In this document: positions 31,510 to 39,740 of the stretch, in pieces | Position numbering within the stretch: the stretch's first letter is position 1 | Layout of the letters: the number at the start of each line of letters is the position of its first letter | From: Nocardia paucivorans NBRC 100373 | GTDB lineage: Bacteria; Actinomycetota; Actinomycetes; Mycobacteriales; Mycobacteriaceae | Reading direction: 5' to 3' | NCBI RefSeq assembly: GCF_000308675.1 | Contig: NZ_BAGE01000018.1 | Coordinates: 310,001 to 374,000 of the forward strand | Length of the DNA stretch: 64,000 nucleotides | Made by a program: the position numbers and the translations under genes | Notes under the pieces: model-generated | What the model saw: only the letters and a program-made list of their open reading frames with translations | What the model was told of the DNA's origin: nothing | Database searches by the model: none

Positions 31510-31520
31510 TCGGAAACCGA

Positions 31521-31559
31521 CGATCGAATCGCGGCCTCGACAATGTCCGGATTCGATCG
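31521..31559 (+). terminator. Hairpin ending the giant gene
   Basis: A perfect 10-bp inverted repeat (CGATCGAATC with GATTCGATCG) with a 19-nt loop starts 12 nt after the TAA. There is no T-tract, as is common for actinobacterial terminators. Confidence 0.5.
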
Positions 31560-31983
31560 CGGATCACGTAGAAGAGTGGGGCCGGTTCACGAAGAAGCCG
31601 GACCACCGCCCACCGCGGGTGGCACGCGGCCGGTCGCCGGGAGAACTGCCGACCGGTCGGTAGGGCCGATACGCGGTACGGCGGATCACACCCACCAGGT
31701 GCCCCAATAGAATTTCCTGCCCGACGGCGCGCGTTCGGGTTGGCACGAACAGCGCTCTCCCGGTGCGGGCGGAGCGCAGCCGTCCGGCGAGGGCGTCGAC
31801 GGGCACACGTGGCCTACGGCCGATGTGTCCGAGATCGCAGATTATCGGTGTGGCCGAAAATGGTGGCGGCGTGGCCCGGATGGGCGTCCGTCGTAAGGTC
31901 GATCTGCCGACCGACCGGTGGCACCGACGGGCCCGACTCCCGGTCCGATGGTGTCCTTCCACCGCGTCCGGGAGGGTCGCTGT
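31560..31983. other. Non-coding convergent spacer between giant gene and espG
   Basis: The 424 bp between the terminator hairpin and the end of espG contain open frames only in shadow-like composition (Arg/Pro-rich) and no Shine-Dalgarno-supported start. One weak 5-bp stem (31610-31622) is visible. Nothing else was recognised. Confidence 0.5.
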
Positions 31984-32766
31984 CTACAGTCGCTCGTCCC
32001 TGATCGCCTTGACCACTTCCGCGACACCGGAATTCACCAGTGTGACGAACTGTTTGGCGTCGACCCCCCGTGCGATCGGGGGAATCGATCCGGTGATCGC
32101 ATAACGTCCGTCACCGTCGATATCCCGCCAGGCCAACTGTTTTCGGGCTATCCCACGGGGGCCGAATCGTGAGATGCCCTGAGCGATCTCGACTATTCCT
32201 TCACCGGTGATCGGGGCCGCGAGGAATTTACCTGCCTGTTCTTCCACGGTGTCGTCGAAGGAGTCCTCCACGAGCGATCGACCATAGGCGAAATCCATAT
32301 CGTCGCTCTCGGCCCGTTCGACGAGCGCTACGCTTTTGAGCTTGCCCGGATCCGCCTCGGGAAGCTCCGCTATCAGCGCATCGGCGAGCGCCAGCGGCCC
32401 GCATTCGGTGACCGTGTAGCCGCCACTGTGCCATGCCGTCTCGCCGGGAAGCTGTTTCAACACATAGCCGTAACCTTCGCGGCGGACGGCGAGCAGCCGG
32501 ATCTGGCTCTCGGCGTCCTCGAAGTCGCTGCCCCAACCGTGGACCACGATCCGGATATCCGGACGGGCGACGATATCCAGCACGTTCTCGAACTCGCCGT
32601 CCAGCCGGTGGCGCAGCTGCTCTCGCATTTCCCGCTTCTCGCGCTGGTAGTCGTCGTAGAGCTCGGTCCGACTGGTGAAGACGAACGGGGCGGGCAGGAT
32701 GTCCGCTTGCGCGGTCTCCCAGGCGACGACGAACTCGAAGTCGGTGAATTTCCAGGTACGGGTCAT
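31984..32766 (-). CDS. espG: ESX secretion-associated chaperone EspG, copy 1
   Basis: The 260-residue product starts with the W-FTDFEFVV-W pattern seen in actinobacterial EspG-family proteins and has the family's usual length. EspG proteins are cytosolic chaperones that bind the tip of PPE-type partners and keep them soluble for delivery to the ESX ATPase. The ATG overlaps the stop of the preceding 681-aa substrate gene (ATGA at 32763-32766), so the two are translated together and are probably chaperone and client. A second espG with a different N-terminus lies at 38916-39704. Assignment rests on pattern recognition, not alignment. Confidence 0.7.
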   Translation of the reverse strand: MTRTWKFTDFEFVVAWETAQADILPAPFVFTSRTELYDDYQREKREMREQLRHRLDGEFENVLDIVARPDIRIVVHGWGSDFEDAESQIRLLAVRREGYGYVLKQLPGETAWHSGGYTVTECGPLALADALIAELPEADPGKLKSVALVERAESDDMDFAYGRSLVEDSFDDTVEEQAGKFLAAPITGEGIVEIAQGISRFGPRGIARKQLAWRDIDGDGRYAITGSIPPIARGVDAKQFVTLVNSGVAEVVKAIRDERL

Positions 32767-34808
32767 TTCTCCACAACGGCCTTGACGGCGGCGGGCGCCC
32801 CACCCAATGCCTCCTCCAAGTGGTCCTTGGAGTCGAGATAGTTGGGGCGCTTGTACTCCTTGCCCTGTCCCTGGTTCGGGTTCGCGCCGGCCGCACCGGG
32901 CGTTCCGGGTGCCCCCGCCATCGGGGCTCCGGCCACAGGCATCCCCATCCGCCCGATACCCGCGGCCGTCGACGCCGGCCCGGCGAGGTTCGCGCGGGGG
33001 AACAACCGTGCGGTATCGGGTTCCCGCGGTGCCGCGACCGGGGTGGCCGGACTGGAACCGCCCAGGCCCCCGCCTTTGAGACCGCTCGCGTTCGGCGCGC
33101 CGGGGCCGCCGGTGAGTCCCGGTAGCTTGGTCGGGCGGAGGCCATCGTTCATCTTGGACATGGCCGCGGCCTGTTGGGCGGCCTGCAGACCGCTCATGCC
33201 CTGTTGCGCGAGGCCGGCCATCTGGCCGAGGGAATCCGTCGGAGACGAGGCCGTCGGTGTGGGAATGGTGGAGGGGTCGATGGTGGGGTCGGTGATATCC
33301 GGGGTGGTCGGTGAAGTGGTGCCGTTCCCGGTGGACGAGGGGAGCGTGTAGTCGAGGTCGGGGGCCGATCGACTCGTAACGCTGTTCGGGGTGTAACCGG
33401 GGCCGCTCCCCGTCCCGGTGTATCCGGGGCCTCCGGCCGCGGGGCCGAAAGAGCCGGGACCGGTAGAGCCCGGGCCGGTGGTGCCGGGGCCGGTACCACC
33501 GTTGGGCCGTTCGTTGCCGGAGGGTTCGACCTTGGAGTCCTTCGGTGTCGTCGACGGCAGACCGTTCAACGCCGGTATCAACTGAGAAGACGTCTGAACC
33601 CCCCAGACGTAGTTGTTCTCCATGTTCTGCCGGTATATGGCAAGGTCTCTCGCGTTTTTGGCGTTGGTGATCGAGTCTGAAATCGTATAGGTGGCGCTGC
33701 CGCCCTCGCCCTCATAGGTGTAGGTCTTCGGCTTGGGGGGATCCGGTTCCGGGGGCATACCTATTTTGGTATTCGTCAACCAATCTGTGGTGTAGGCGAG
33801 ATTGGAGCTCACGGCTTCCATACGCGTGATGAGATCATCGGCCTTCGTGTGATAGTTCTTCACCGCGCCGATGGCCTTGTCGGCGCCCTTTCCCTTCCAG
33901 AGGGTATCGGGCATGTTGACCAGCTTGTCGGCAAATTTCCCGACCGTGTCGTCCATTTCTTTCGCCAGTGACTTCCACATCTTGGCGGCGTCGTCCGTTT
34001 TTTTGGCGGCCTTTCCGGTCGACAGCCTGAGGTTGTACAAATCCCTCCATTCTTGGTTTTGGGGATTCTCGGGTTGGGGAGCGGTTTCCAGTTTCCACTG
34101 CGACAGCGCGTCCGGCTGTGACTGATTGGGGCCGGTATATTTGGAGAGCCGAGCCGGGAGAGCGGCCGGTTTGACGAGATCCTCGGGATGGATCTCGTCG
34201 GCGTGAATTCTTTCTTCTTTTTTCAGTTTCAGTTCGGTGAAGTCTCTACCGGTGAAAGGCGATGTGTCGTCGAGAACTATTTTCTCTTGGTCCTCGGCCT
34301 TGTTCTCCGCCGGTTTGGCTTCCTTCGGCCTTTTTATGTGGAATTTTCCGGTCGCTCTGGTGGGGGCCTTGATGCCGTCCAGGCCCGCTATCATCTGCGC
34401 TCTCGTCTGCTTGTCGAAGCCGTACGAGGAATCCAGATCGGTCTCGATGTAGTTCTTGCCCGCGGCCTTGAAGGTCTCGAGCATATTGCCGAGCGTGGCC
34501 TTGTGGCCGTCCAGCACACGGTTCAGACCGCTGAGGGTGTTGTTGAACTGGGTTGCGAGCAGGCGTCCCGAGAGCAGATGGCTCAGTTCGTCGAGGGTGC
34601 CCATATCGGTGATGGCCTTCTGGAGGCCGATGATCCTGCCGATCGCGTCGGCGCATTCCTGGGCCGCCGTCTGGGCCGCGATGGGTTCGAACCGAACCTC
34701 TCCCTCCGCTACTTTTGTCGCGACTTCCTTCCAGGGGTCCTTTTTCTCGGCCGTCTCGACCGGGCCGAGTCGCGGGATCGGTGGTCCGCCGGGAGCGTCG
34801 TAACCCAT
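32763..34808 (-). CDS. Large WXG-containing ESX substrate, EspB/PPE-like
   Basis: The 681-residue protein has two long helical regions (about 20-130 and 250-350) and a W304-K-G motif between helices, as in WXG100/PPE helical hairpins. A Gly/Pro/Ser/Thr-rich tail follows from about residue 410, with a short charged C-terminus. This architecture resembles secreted EspB- and PPE-type substrates. It is the first large gene of a minus-strand operon and overlaps the downstream espG by 4 bp, which suggests that EspG is its dedicated chaperone. The ATG at 34806-34808 overlaps the stop of a 17-codon leader ORF. Exact family unknown; secretion is inferred from context and fold. Confidence 0.75.
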   Translation of the reverse strand: MGYDAPGGPPIPRLGPVETAEKKDPWKEVATKVAEGEVRFEPIAAQTAAQECADAIGRIIGLQKAITDMGTLDELSHLLSGRLLATQFNNTLSGLNRVLDGHKATLGNMLETFKAAGKNYIETDLDSSYGFDKQTRAQMIAGLDGIKAPTRATGKFHIKRPKEAKPAENKAEDQEKIVLDDTSPFTGRDFTELKLKKEERIHADEIHPEDLVKPAALPARLSKYTGPNQSQPDALSQWKLETAPQPENPQNQEWRDLYNLRLSTGKAAKKTDDAAKMWKSLAKEMDDTVGKFADKLVNMPDTLWKGKGADKAIGAVKNYHTKADDLITRMEAVSSNLAYTTDWLTNTKIGMPPEPDPPKPKTYTYEGEGGSATYTISDSITNAKNARDLAIYRQNMENNYVWGVQTSSQLIPALNGLPSTTPKDSKVEPSGNERPNGGTGPGTTGPGSTGPGSFGPAAGGPGYTGTGSGPGYTPNSVTSRSAPDLDYTLPSSTGNGTTSPTTPDITDPTIDPSTIPTPTASSPTDSLGQMAGLAQQGMSGLQAAQQAAAMSKMNDGLRPTKLPGLTGGPGAPNASGLKGGGLGGSSPATPVAAPREPDTARLFPRANLAGPASTAAGIGRMGMPVAGAPMAGAPGTPGAAGANPNQGQGKEYKRPNYLDSKDHLEEALGGAPAAVKAVVEK

Positions 34809-34861
34809 CAGTCTCTCCGCGTTCTTGTCCCCGGCAACGGCAGGGTTTCGGTGTCACCCAT
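34808..34861 (-). CDS. 17-residue leader ORF coupled to the WXG-containing substrate
   Basis: ATG at 34859-34861 has an AGGAG Shine-Dalgarno 8 nt upstream. Seventeen codons later a TGA overlaps the ATG of the 681-aa gene (TGATG). The peptide MGDTETLPLPGTRTRRD resembles nothing known. The arrangement suggests translational coupling or a leader that feeds ribosomes to the downstream gene, which has its own GGAGAG site inside this ORF. Conservation has not been tested. Confidence 0.45.
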   Translation of the reverse strand: MGDTETLPLPGTRTRRD

Positions 34862-35202
34862 GGGTCGCACTCCTGACTGTTGTCGACGATCCGGCCCATT
34901 GTGACACGGGTGTACCCATCACGTGGGGCTGTCTTCTCACCGGTGGTGGTTCGGACCGCGCGCGCATCGGCCGAATCTGACACCATCATCGCCGGGACCG
35001 GTGTCGAACCTGTCTTCGTGGATGAACATCGGCATCGTCGCCGGATAACGCATCGGTTTCGTTCGACACTGCAAAGCCGAGGTGATACGGATAATCTGAA
35101 ACGGACAATTGCCAAAGTTATTAGAGGCGGCCGCAGTTTCGTCTGCTGTCTGTCGACCGTCGATCGCGCTCTCTCGGAGAGCTCGTGTTGAGTAGGGGCA
35201 TT
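34862..35202. promoter_or_regulatory. Divergent promoter region of the ESX substrate operons
   Basis: About 340 bp separate the minus-strand operon from the plus-strand esp genes. No gene is supported here. An AT-enriched patch at about 35085-35130, unusual in this GC-rich setting, is a plausible promoter for the plus-strand run, but no convincing -35/-10 pair was found. Confidence 0.4.
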
Positions 35203-35517
35203 ATGTGGACAGCCGCATCCAGAAGCGGTTCGATCTCGGTGGAGACCACCGAGCAGGGACTGCCGGTCGGTATCACCGTCGAAAGGGATGAGCTGCGTCG
35301 TCCGCCGGGAGAGCTGGCGGCGGAGATCCTCAGACTGTGCAGGCAGTCGGCGAATCGGGCCGGGCTCGAGCGCCGAGAGCAACTGCGGGCGGCGGGATTG
35401 ACCGGCGAAGCCCTCGCACTCACCGGACTGCCCAAACCCGAGGACGTGGCCCGGCAGGAGCTGATCGAGGAAGCCGAATACGAGGTCGAACCGCAGAGCT
35501 GGTTGAGGTCGATATGA
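35203..35517 (+). CDS. EspD-like ESX-associated protein
   Basis: This is a short (104 aa) soluble protein. A beta-like SISVETTEQGLPVGITV part, a helix with LAAEILRLCRQSANRAG, and a GLPKPEDVARQE segment match the layout of the C-terminal half of mycobacterial EspD, which stabilises the co-secreted EspA/EspC pair. Its neighbours (YbaB-like, EspC-like, EspA/E-like) support this. The ATG at 35203 has AGGGG 4 nt upstream; a GTG at 35185 is an alternative start. The stop overlaps the next start (ATGA). Family assignment is by eye and moderate. Confidence 0.6.
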   Translation: MWTAASRSGSISVETTEQGLPVGITVERDELRRPPGELAAEILRLCRQSANRAGLERREQLRAAGLTGEALALTGLPKPEDVARQELIEEAEYEVEPQSWLRSI

Positions 35518-35843
35518 GTCGGGCGATGGACGAACTCGAGGCTCGGGTGCACCGCAGCCTGGAGCGGATGCGCGATCTGGCCGACAAGATGACCGCGGTC
35601 CGGGTCCGAGAGAGCTCACCCGACGGCGTGGTCACGGTGGTGGTCGATGGCAACGGCGCTCTGGTGGACCTGGAGTTGTCCACCGGTGTGGCGAAACTGT
35701 CACCCGCCGAGTTCGAACAGGTCCTGGTCGGCACGGCCGGAAGGGCCGCGCAACGCGCTTTTGCCGAACGCGCCGATCTGGTCGTCGCGTTCAACGAAGA
35801 GGCGGCGGAAGAGAGCGGCCACCCAATTGTCTCTCGCGAGTAA
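35514..35843 (+). CDS. YbaB/EbfC-family protein (EspL-like)
   Basis: The 109-residue product has the YbaB layout: an N-terminal helix (MDELEARVHRSLERM), a VRVRESSPDGVVTVVVDG hairpin, an ALVDLELS strand and a long C-terminal helix. YbaB proteins are small dimeric nucleoid-associated or chaperone-like proteins; the ESX-1 member EspL shares the fold. ATG at 35514 overlaps the preceding stop by 4 bp, implying translational coupling. In this context a role in stabilising Esp substrates is more likely than a nucleoid role, but that is inference. Confidence 0.75.
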   Translation: MSRAMDELEARVHRSLERMRDLADKMTAVRVRESSPDGVVTVVVDGNGALVDLELSTGVAKLSPAEFEQVLVGTAGRAAQRAFAERADLVVAFNEEAAEESGHPIVSRE

Positions 35844-35940
35844 TTCTTTGGTGTTCCTTGATATTTCGCTGAGCCACGGATCGCTATGATCCAATACATT
35901 CGACAACACGAACGATCACTTCGGCAGTTTGGGATTCCCG

Positions 35941-36255
35941 ATGAACGAGCTTGTAGCCACTTCCGATGCCATCCGACGGTATGGGGACGCGGCAGCGACC
36001 ATGGCCGCGGACGTCGTCGTTGCCGGAGCGACGAACCAGGCGGCGACGATCGCCGCCGCGGTGCCGGTGTTCGGGTTGATCGGTCAGGATTTTTTGGCCG
36101 CCTTCGCGGTGGCCCAGGCCAACAATCTCTCCTCGGTGGCCGAATTGGCCTATGTGCACGGGATGACGGCGGTGACCGCATACGAGAGCGCGGCCCTGTA
36201 CGACGCCACCGAAAACGCCTCGGCCACTGAATTCAACAGGCTCGGCCGGCTATGA
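35941..36255 (+). CDS. EspC/EspF-like type VII secretion substrate
   Basis: The 104-residue helical protein is alanine-rich. It ends in AYESAALYDATENASATEF, where YDATE fits the YxxxD/E type VII signal placed after a helix, as in EspC. ATG at 35941 is preferred over an upstream TTG at 35929 because GGGA sits 6 nt before it. The stop overlaps the ATG of the next gene (36252), which encodes a larger alanine-rich protein, like the EspC-EspA and EspF-EspE pairs. Small size, signal and pairing support a co-secreted dimer partner. Confidence 0.7.
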   Translation: MNELVATSDAIRRYGDAAATMAADVVVAGATNQAATIAAAVPVFGLIGQDFLAAFAVAQANNLSSVAELAYVHGMTAVTAYESAALYDATENASATEFNRLGRL

Positions 36256-37586
36256 GTTCACCGCTGGATCAGTCGGTACTGGATATCCTTCGCCAGAGCG
36301 CGGCCGGGTCGATGCTCGATCGACCGGTGAACGATGTCCTGAAAGATATGGGACTGCCCACGCTGCCCGAGATATCGGCTCTCCCTCCGCTGCCCGAGTT
36401 TCCACCACTACCGGTACTCGATCTGTCTCTACTCGCCAAACCGCTCACCGATCTCGCCAGTAGCTTCGGCACCGGCCGCCTTCCCGCCGACGCGCCCATG
36501 GATGCGTCCGTGCCAGGGGAGAATCCCGCGTCCGCCCCGGTCGAGGCGTCGCCTCCGGTCGATCCCGCGCAGGTGTTCTCGCAGGTGTCCAGCGTGGTGC
36601 AGACCGCGATATCGCTCGGCGCCTCCGCGCTGCAGATCGCGATGTCACTGTGGCAGGGCGCGGGTGCTTCGGCCGCGGCGGAGAAGGCCGGTCAGGCCGC
36701 GACGGACGGCGCGGCCGTCTCCGCCCAGAGCGCGGAGACCTCGGTCGGTGTCACCGCGGCGGCGGGCACCGTTTTTCAGGGCGCCACGATGATGTCGGCA
36801 ACCATTGCTCGGTTCATGACCTCGCTCGCGGCGGCGGCGCCCTGGCTCCCCACCCCGCCGGGACAGGTCTTCGTGCTCTCGCTGACCACCGAGACATTGG
36901 CCGAAGCCACGGCGATCGTCGCCAAGACCCGAGGTGAATTGGCCGTGCACAGCGCGGCCATGACCAAAACCGGGGCCAAGGTGCCGGTCACCGGCGCCCC
37001 GAAACACGTCGACCCCACACAGACCATTCAGCAGTTGATGCAGCTCGTCGGGCCGCTGACCCAGATGGCAACCACGGGTGCGCAGGCGCTCCAGGCCGCA
37101 CATACCGCCTTGAACCCGGCGAAGTCGATCAGCGACCAGGACAAGGAACTGGACAAAGCTCGTTTCGAGGCGCCCAAGGGCGTTGTCGGTGGTATCGGCG
37201 GTGGAGCGGTCGGAGTCGGCGGCGTGGCGGGGCAGCCGCGGCAGCTGGCTTCGTGGGGCAGCGCCCGTACGGCCGGTCCACTCGGCCCCGCCGGTGCCAG
37301 TGCGCTCGCCGCCGAATCCTCGGCCGCGACTTCGTCTTCACCGGTGCGCGCCGTCACTTCCACTCCGGGGATGATGCCGATGGGCGGCGTCGCGGGCGCG
37401 GCGGGTATGGCGGCCCGTTCGGGCGAGCAATCGGCCGAAGGATTGCGCGGTCTGTTGGTCACCGAGCAACACGGCAACGAGGTTGTGGGTGATATCGAAG
37501 GCGTCTCGCTGCCGGTGGTAGGCGCGACCGACCATGTATCGGAGCCGCCGGATTCCGAACCACCGGATAAATCGCTCACCCTCTGA
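36252..37586 (+). CDS. EspA/EspE-like large ESX substrate
   Basis: The 444-residue protein begins with leucine/proline-rich repeats of L-PLPEFPPLP type. A long alanine-rich helical region (about 110-300) and a Gly/Ala/Ser tail follow. No enzyme motif is seen. It overlaps the EspC-like gene by 4 bp, and composition and pairing fit the EspA/EspE class of secreted ESX-1 substrates. Sequence similarity to EspA itself is weak, so the name describes position and architecture. A hydrophobic stretch near residues 185-205 may insert into membranes. Confidence 0.55.
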   Translation: MSSPLDQSVLDILRQSAAGSMLDRPVNDVLKDMGLPTLPEISALPPLPEFPPLPVLDLSLLAKPLTDLASSFGTGRLPADAPMDASVPGENPASAPVEASPPVDPAQVFSQVSSVVQTAISLGASALQIAMSLWQGAGASAAAEKAGQAATDGAAVSAQSAETSVGVTAAAGTVFQGATMMSATIARFMTSLAAAAPWLPTPPGQVFVLSLTTETLAEATAIVAKTRGELAVHSAAMTKTGAKVPVTGAPKHVDPTQTIQQLMQLVGPLTQMATTGAQALQAAHTALNPAKSISDQDKELDKARFEAPKGVVGGIGGGAVGVGGVAGQPRQLASWGSARTAGPLGPAGASALAAESSAATSSSPVRAVTSTPGMMPMGGVAGAAGMAARSGEQSAEGLRGLLVTEQHGNEVVGDIEGVSLPVVGATDHVSEPPDSEPPDKSLTL

Positions 37587-37597
37587 CAGGAAACACC

Positions 37598-37894
37598 ATG
37601 GAATTCGAACCGTCCCTGGCCCGTAAATCCGCGACCGCATTGGATGCCCTCGCGGCCCGGTTGGAGAGCGATCTGCAGCAGCAACTGCCCGCGCTCGCCG
37701 TCGAACCCGCCGCGCAGGACGAGGTTTCGGTGCGCGCCGCGGAATCACTGCGCGATGTCGCCTCCTCCTACGGCGATGCCGCTACCGCGGGCGTTCTGGA
37801 AATCCGAAAGTTGGCCGCCGCATTGCGTTCCCATACCGATGTGCTCACTCGGATGGACGAGGACAATGCGGACGGCTTGAGAGCAGTGATCTAG
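37598..37894 (+). CDS. PE-domain-like protein
   Basis: The 98-residue helical-hairpin protein has a central AAQDEVSVRAAESLRDVASSYG that matches the PE-family pattern (AADEVSxAxAxLFxxHAxxYQ). It is immediately followed by a PPE-like gene, the standard PE-PPE order. PE and PPE proteins form a four-helix heterodimer exported by ESX systems with EspG as chaperone. The Pro-Glu at the N-terminus is not kept, as in many non-mycobacterial members. An AGGAAA ribosome site lies just upstream. Confidence 0.65.
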   Translation: MEFEPSLARKSATALDALAARLESDLQQQLPALAVEPAAQDEVSVRAAESLRDVASSYGDAATAGVLEIRKLAAALRSHTDVLTRMDEDNADGLRAVI

Positions 37895-37909
37895 CGGCGG
37901 GGGGCGCAT

Positions 37910-38890
37910 ATGGTCGAGCCACCGGTAATCGGGTTCACTGGCGTGGTCTGGCCGGCCAGGCCCACCGAGGAGTTGTCCCGTGCCCTGACGACCGGGCCCG
38001 GTGCGGCGCCGATGGCCGATGCCGGTGCGGCGTGGACTCGGCTGGCGGCCAGTTTCGGGGCCGCGGTGATCGAGTACGACCGAATAATGGCCGAGATCCG
38101 CGAATCATGGCGTTCACCGGAAACCGAGCCCGTTCTCGCGCGGATCGCCACTTTGCGCGACTGGCTCGTCGACGCCGCGGCCTCCGCCGCGGAGAACGCG
38201 ACCCGTGCGGGCAACCAGGCGGTGGCCTACGAGGTGGCCAGATTGGCGATGCCGCACCTGGCCGAGATCACCGCCTTGGAAGAGGCCAAACGTGATGTCG
38301 AACAGGCCGGTGCCGCACTCGGCGCCCCCCTCGTCGCGGCTGCCGCCGAGATCGCCGGTGAACAGGACATCGCCCGGACGAATGCCGCACGGGTGATGCA
38401 GAGCTACGAGTCGGCGACAACCCCGCTGGCCGATCCGTGGCCCCAACCGCGGCCACCGGTTATCGCATCGGCCGCCGCGCTGGAAGCGGAGCAGGGCGCC
38501 GCAACAGGATCGACTTCCGCCCCGACCGTTGCAGCCTTGTCGCGCGGCGGTTACGTACCGAGCGGCGGTGTCGCGATGCCGCGTGCCCAGGTCGCCTATC
38601 GGGCGCAGGTCGTGGCGCGGTCGGTACCGGCCACGACCGTTGTACCGGGGCAATCGGTCGCCGTGCCGGCCGAAGGTGGCGCGAGTCGAGTTCTACCGGG
38701 TGGTATGGCACCGGCCGGCGCGATGAACGATGTCGAACGTCCCGGCCGTGCCGGGGCCGCCGCGGCACGGCCGGGTGAGGAACTGAACCTGGAGGCGGGT
38801 TTCGATGCCGCTCCGCCGGTGCTGGGCGCCGCCGAGCGTGCGGCCGCTCCGTCCGCTCCCGCTCCCGAACAGACCGAGGCACGGCCATGA
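37910..38890 (+). CDS. PPE-family-like protein
   Basis: The 326-residue protein has a VVWPARPTEELSRAL start reminiscent of the PPE motif region. A helix with AWTRLAASFGAAVIEYDRIM follows, then WRSPE in the place of the WxG turn, and further alanine-rich helices to about residue 175. The remainder is a Pro/Ala/Gly-rich tail. It follows the PE-like gene by 15 nt and precedes espG, giving a PE-PPE-EspG cassette. Secretion as a heterodimer with the PE partner is the expected role. Confidence 0.7.
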   Translation: MVEPPVIGFTGVVWPARPTEELSRALTTGPGAAPMADAGAAWTRLAASFGAAVIEYDRIMAEIRESWRSPETEPVLARIATLRDWLVDAAASAAENATRAGNQAVAYEVARLAMPHLAEITALEEAKRDVEQAGAALGAPLVAAAAEIAGEQDIARTNAARVMQSYESATTPLADPWPQPRPPVIASAAALEAEQGAATGSTSAPTVAALSRGGYVPSGGVAMPRAQVAYRAQVVARSVPATTVVPGQSVAVPAEGGASRVLPGGMAPAGAMNDVERPGRAGAAAARPGEELNLEAGFDAAPPVLGAAERAAAPSAPAPEQTEARP

Positions 38891-38915
38891 GGCCGCTGGT
38901 GGGCAGGAGACAGAG

Positions 38916-39704
38916 ATGCCGACCATGACCAATGACGGCCTGCTCGCCGTGTCGGGACTGTTGGGGGTGCAGGCCCTGCCCTTGGTGTTGGGTGTGGGCC
39001 CACGGCAGGATTCGGCGCAGGCATGGCAGGCCGCGCAGGAAGCGGCGGTCACCGATCTGCGCTCGGCGGGGCTGATCGATGGTTACGACGAAGTGGATAC
39101 CGAGTTGGCCACCGCCCTGCGCATACTGGCGCAGCCGGACCGGGAACTGGTGGCGCGCATCTACACCGAGGAGGGACAGATCCGGGTCTGTCTGGCGCGC
39201 AGTGGAGTCGACCACGCGCTGGCCGTTCGAACGGGCGATGACTACGAGATCGGCACGGTATGGGCGGATGGCGGTGGCGTCGCCCTGGCCCGGCCGATTG
39301 TGAACGCTCTCGGAACGTGTGCCCCCGCCCCGGTCGCGAATTTCAGTGCTCTCGCCGAGGATCTGCGGGAACGCCTGGACAAGGCGAAGAGTTCCGCCGA
39401 TTTCGCCCAAGCGCTCTACGCGCTCGGTGTCGACCAGCAGGACGCGATCGAATTCGGTCTGGCCATGTCGACCTGTTTCGCCCATGCCGAAATCGTCGCC
39501 TACGCCCATGCCGACGGAACGTCGACCAGATCGCTCGGAGCGGTGGCCGTCTACGACACTTCGCGTGGTCGTATCGTCGCCGCTCCCGGTGTCTCCCCGG
39601 ACCACCGGGTCTGGTCCACCTTCACACCGGGAAGCGAACACCGAATCGCGCAGGCGATCACCGCGCTGACCGAATCGTTGCCCGGAGGAAGGTGGATGCC
39701 CTAG
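38916..39704 (+). CDS. espG: ESX secretion-associated chaperone EspG, copy 2
   Basis: The 262-residue protein has the EspG start pattern DGLLAVSGLLGVQALPLVLG, then a LRILAQPDRELVARIY strand pair typical of the family (a beta sheet flanked by helices). It would bind the PPE encoded just upstream. The ATG at 38916 is chosen because AGGAGA lies 5-6 nt upstream; in-frame codons further upstream fall within the PPE gene. Its N-terminal pattern differs from the espG at 31984-32766, which suggests two client specificities. Confidence 0.8.
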   Translation: MPTMTNDGLLAVSGLLGVQALPLVLGVGPRQDSAQAWQAAQEAAVTDLRSAGLIDGYDEVDTELATALRILAQPDRELVARIYTEEGQIRVCLARSGVDHALAVRTGDDYEIGTVWADGGGVALARPIVNALGTCAPAPVANFSALAEDLRERLDKAKSSADFAQALYALGVDQQDAIEFGLAMSTCFAHAEIVAYAHADGTSTRSLGAVAVYDTSRGRIVAAPGVSPDHRVWSTFTPGSEHRIAQAITALTESLPGGRWMP

Positions 39705-39740
39705 TCGACACCATCGCCGGAAACGAATCGATCGACGCGA

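Noticed and set aside
1..31509. Non-ribosomal peptide or polyketide synthase identity for the giant gene
   Set aside because: Size and the phosphopantetheinyl transferase domain suggested it, but no adenylation, condensation, ketosynthase, acyltransferase or carrier domain motif was seen.
31564..31962. 132-codon minus-strand frame in the convergent spacer
   Set aside because: Arg/Pro/Thr-rich, no ribosome site and no recognisable domain; more likely non-coding.
34246..35619. 457-codon minus-strand frame across the divergent spacer
   Set aside because: It overlaps the 681-aa substrate in another frame and shows shadow composition; only the 17-codon ORF inside the spacer has a proper ribosome site and stop-start overlap.
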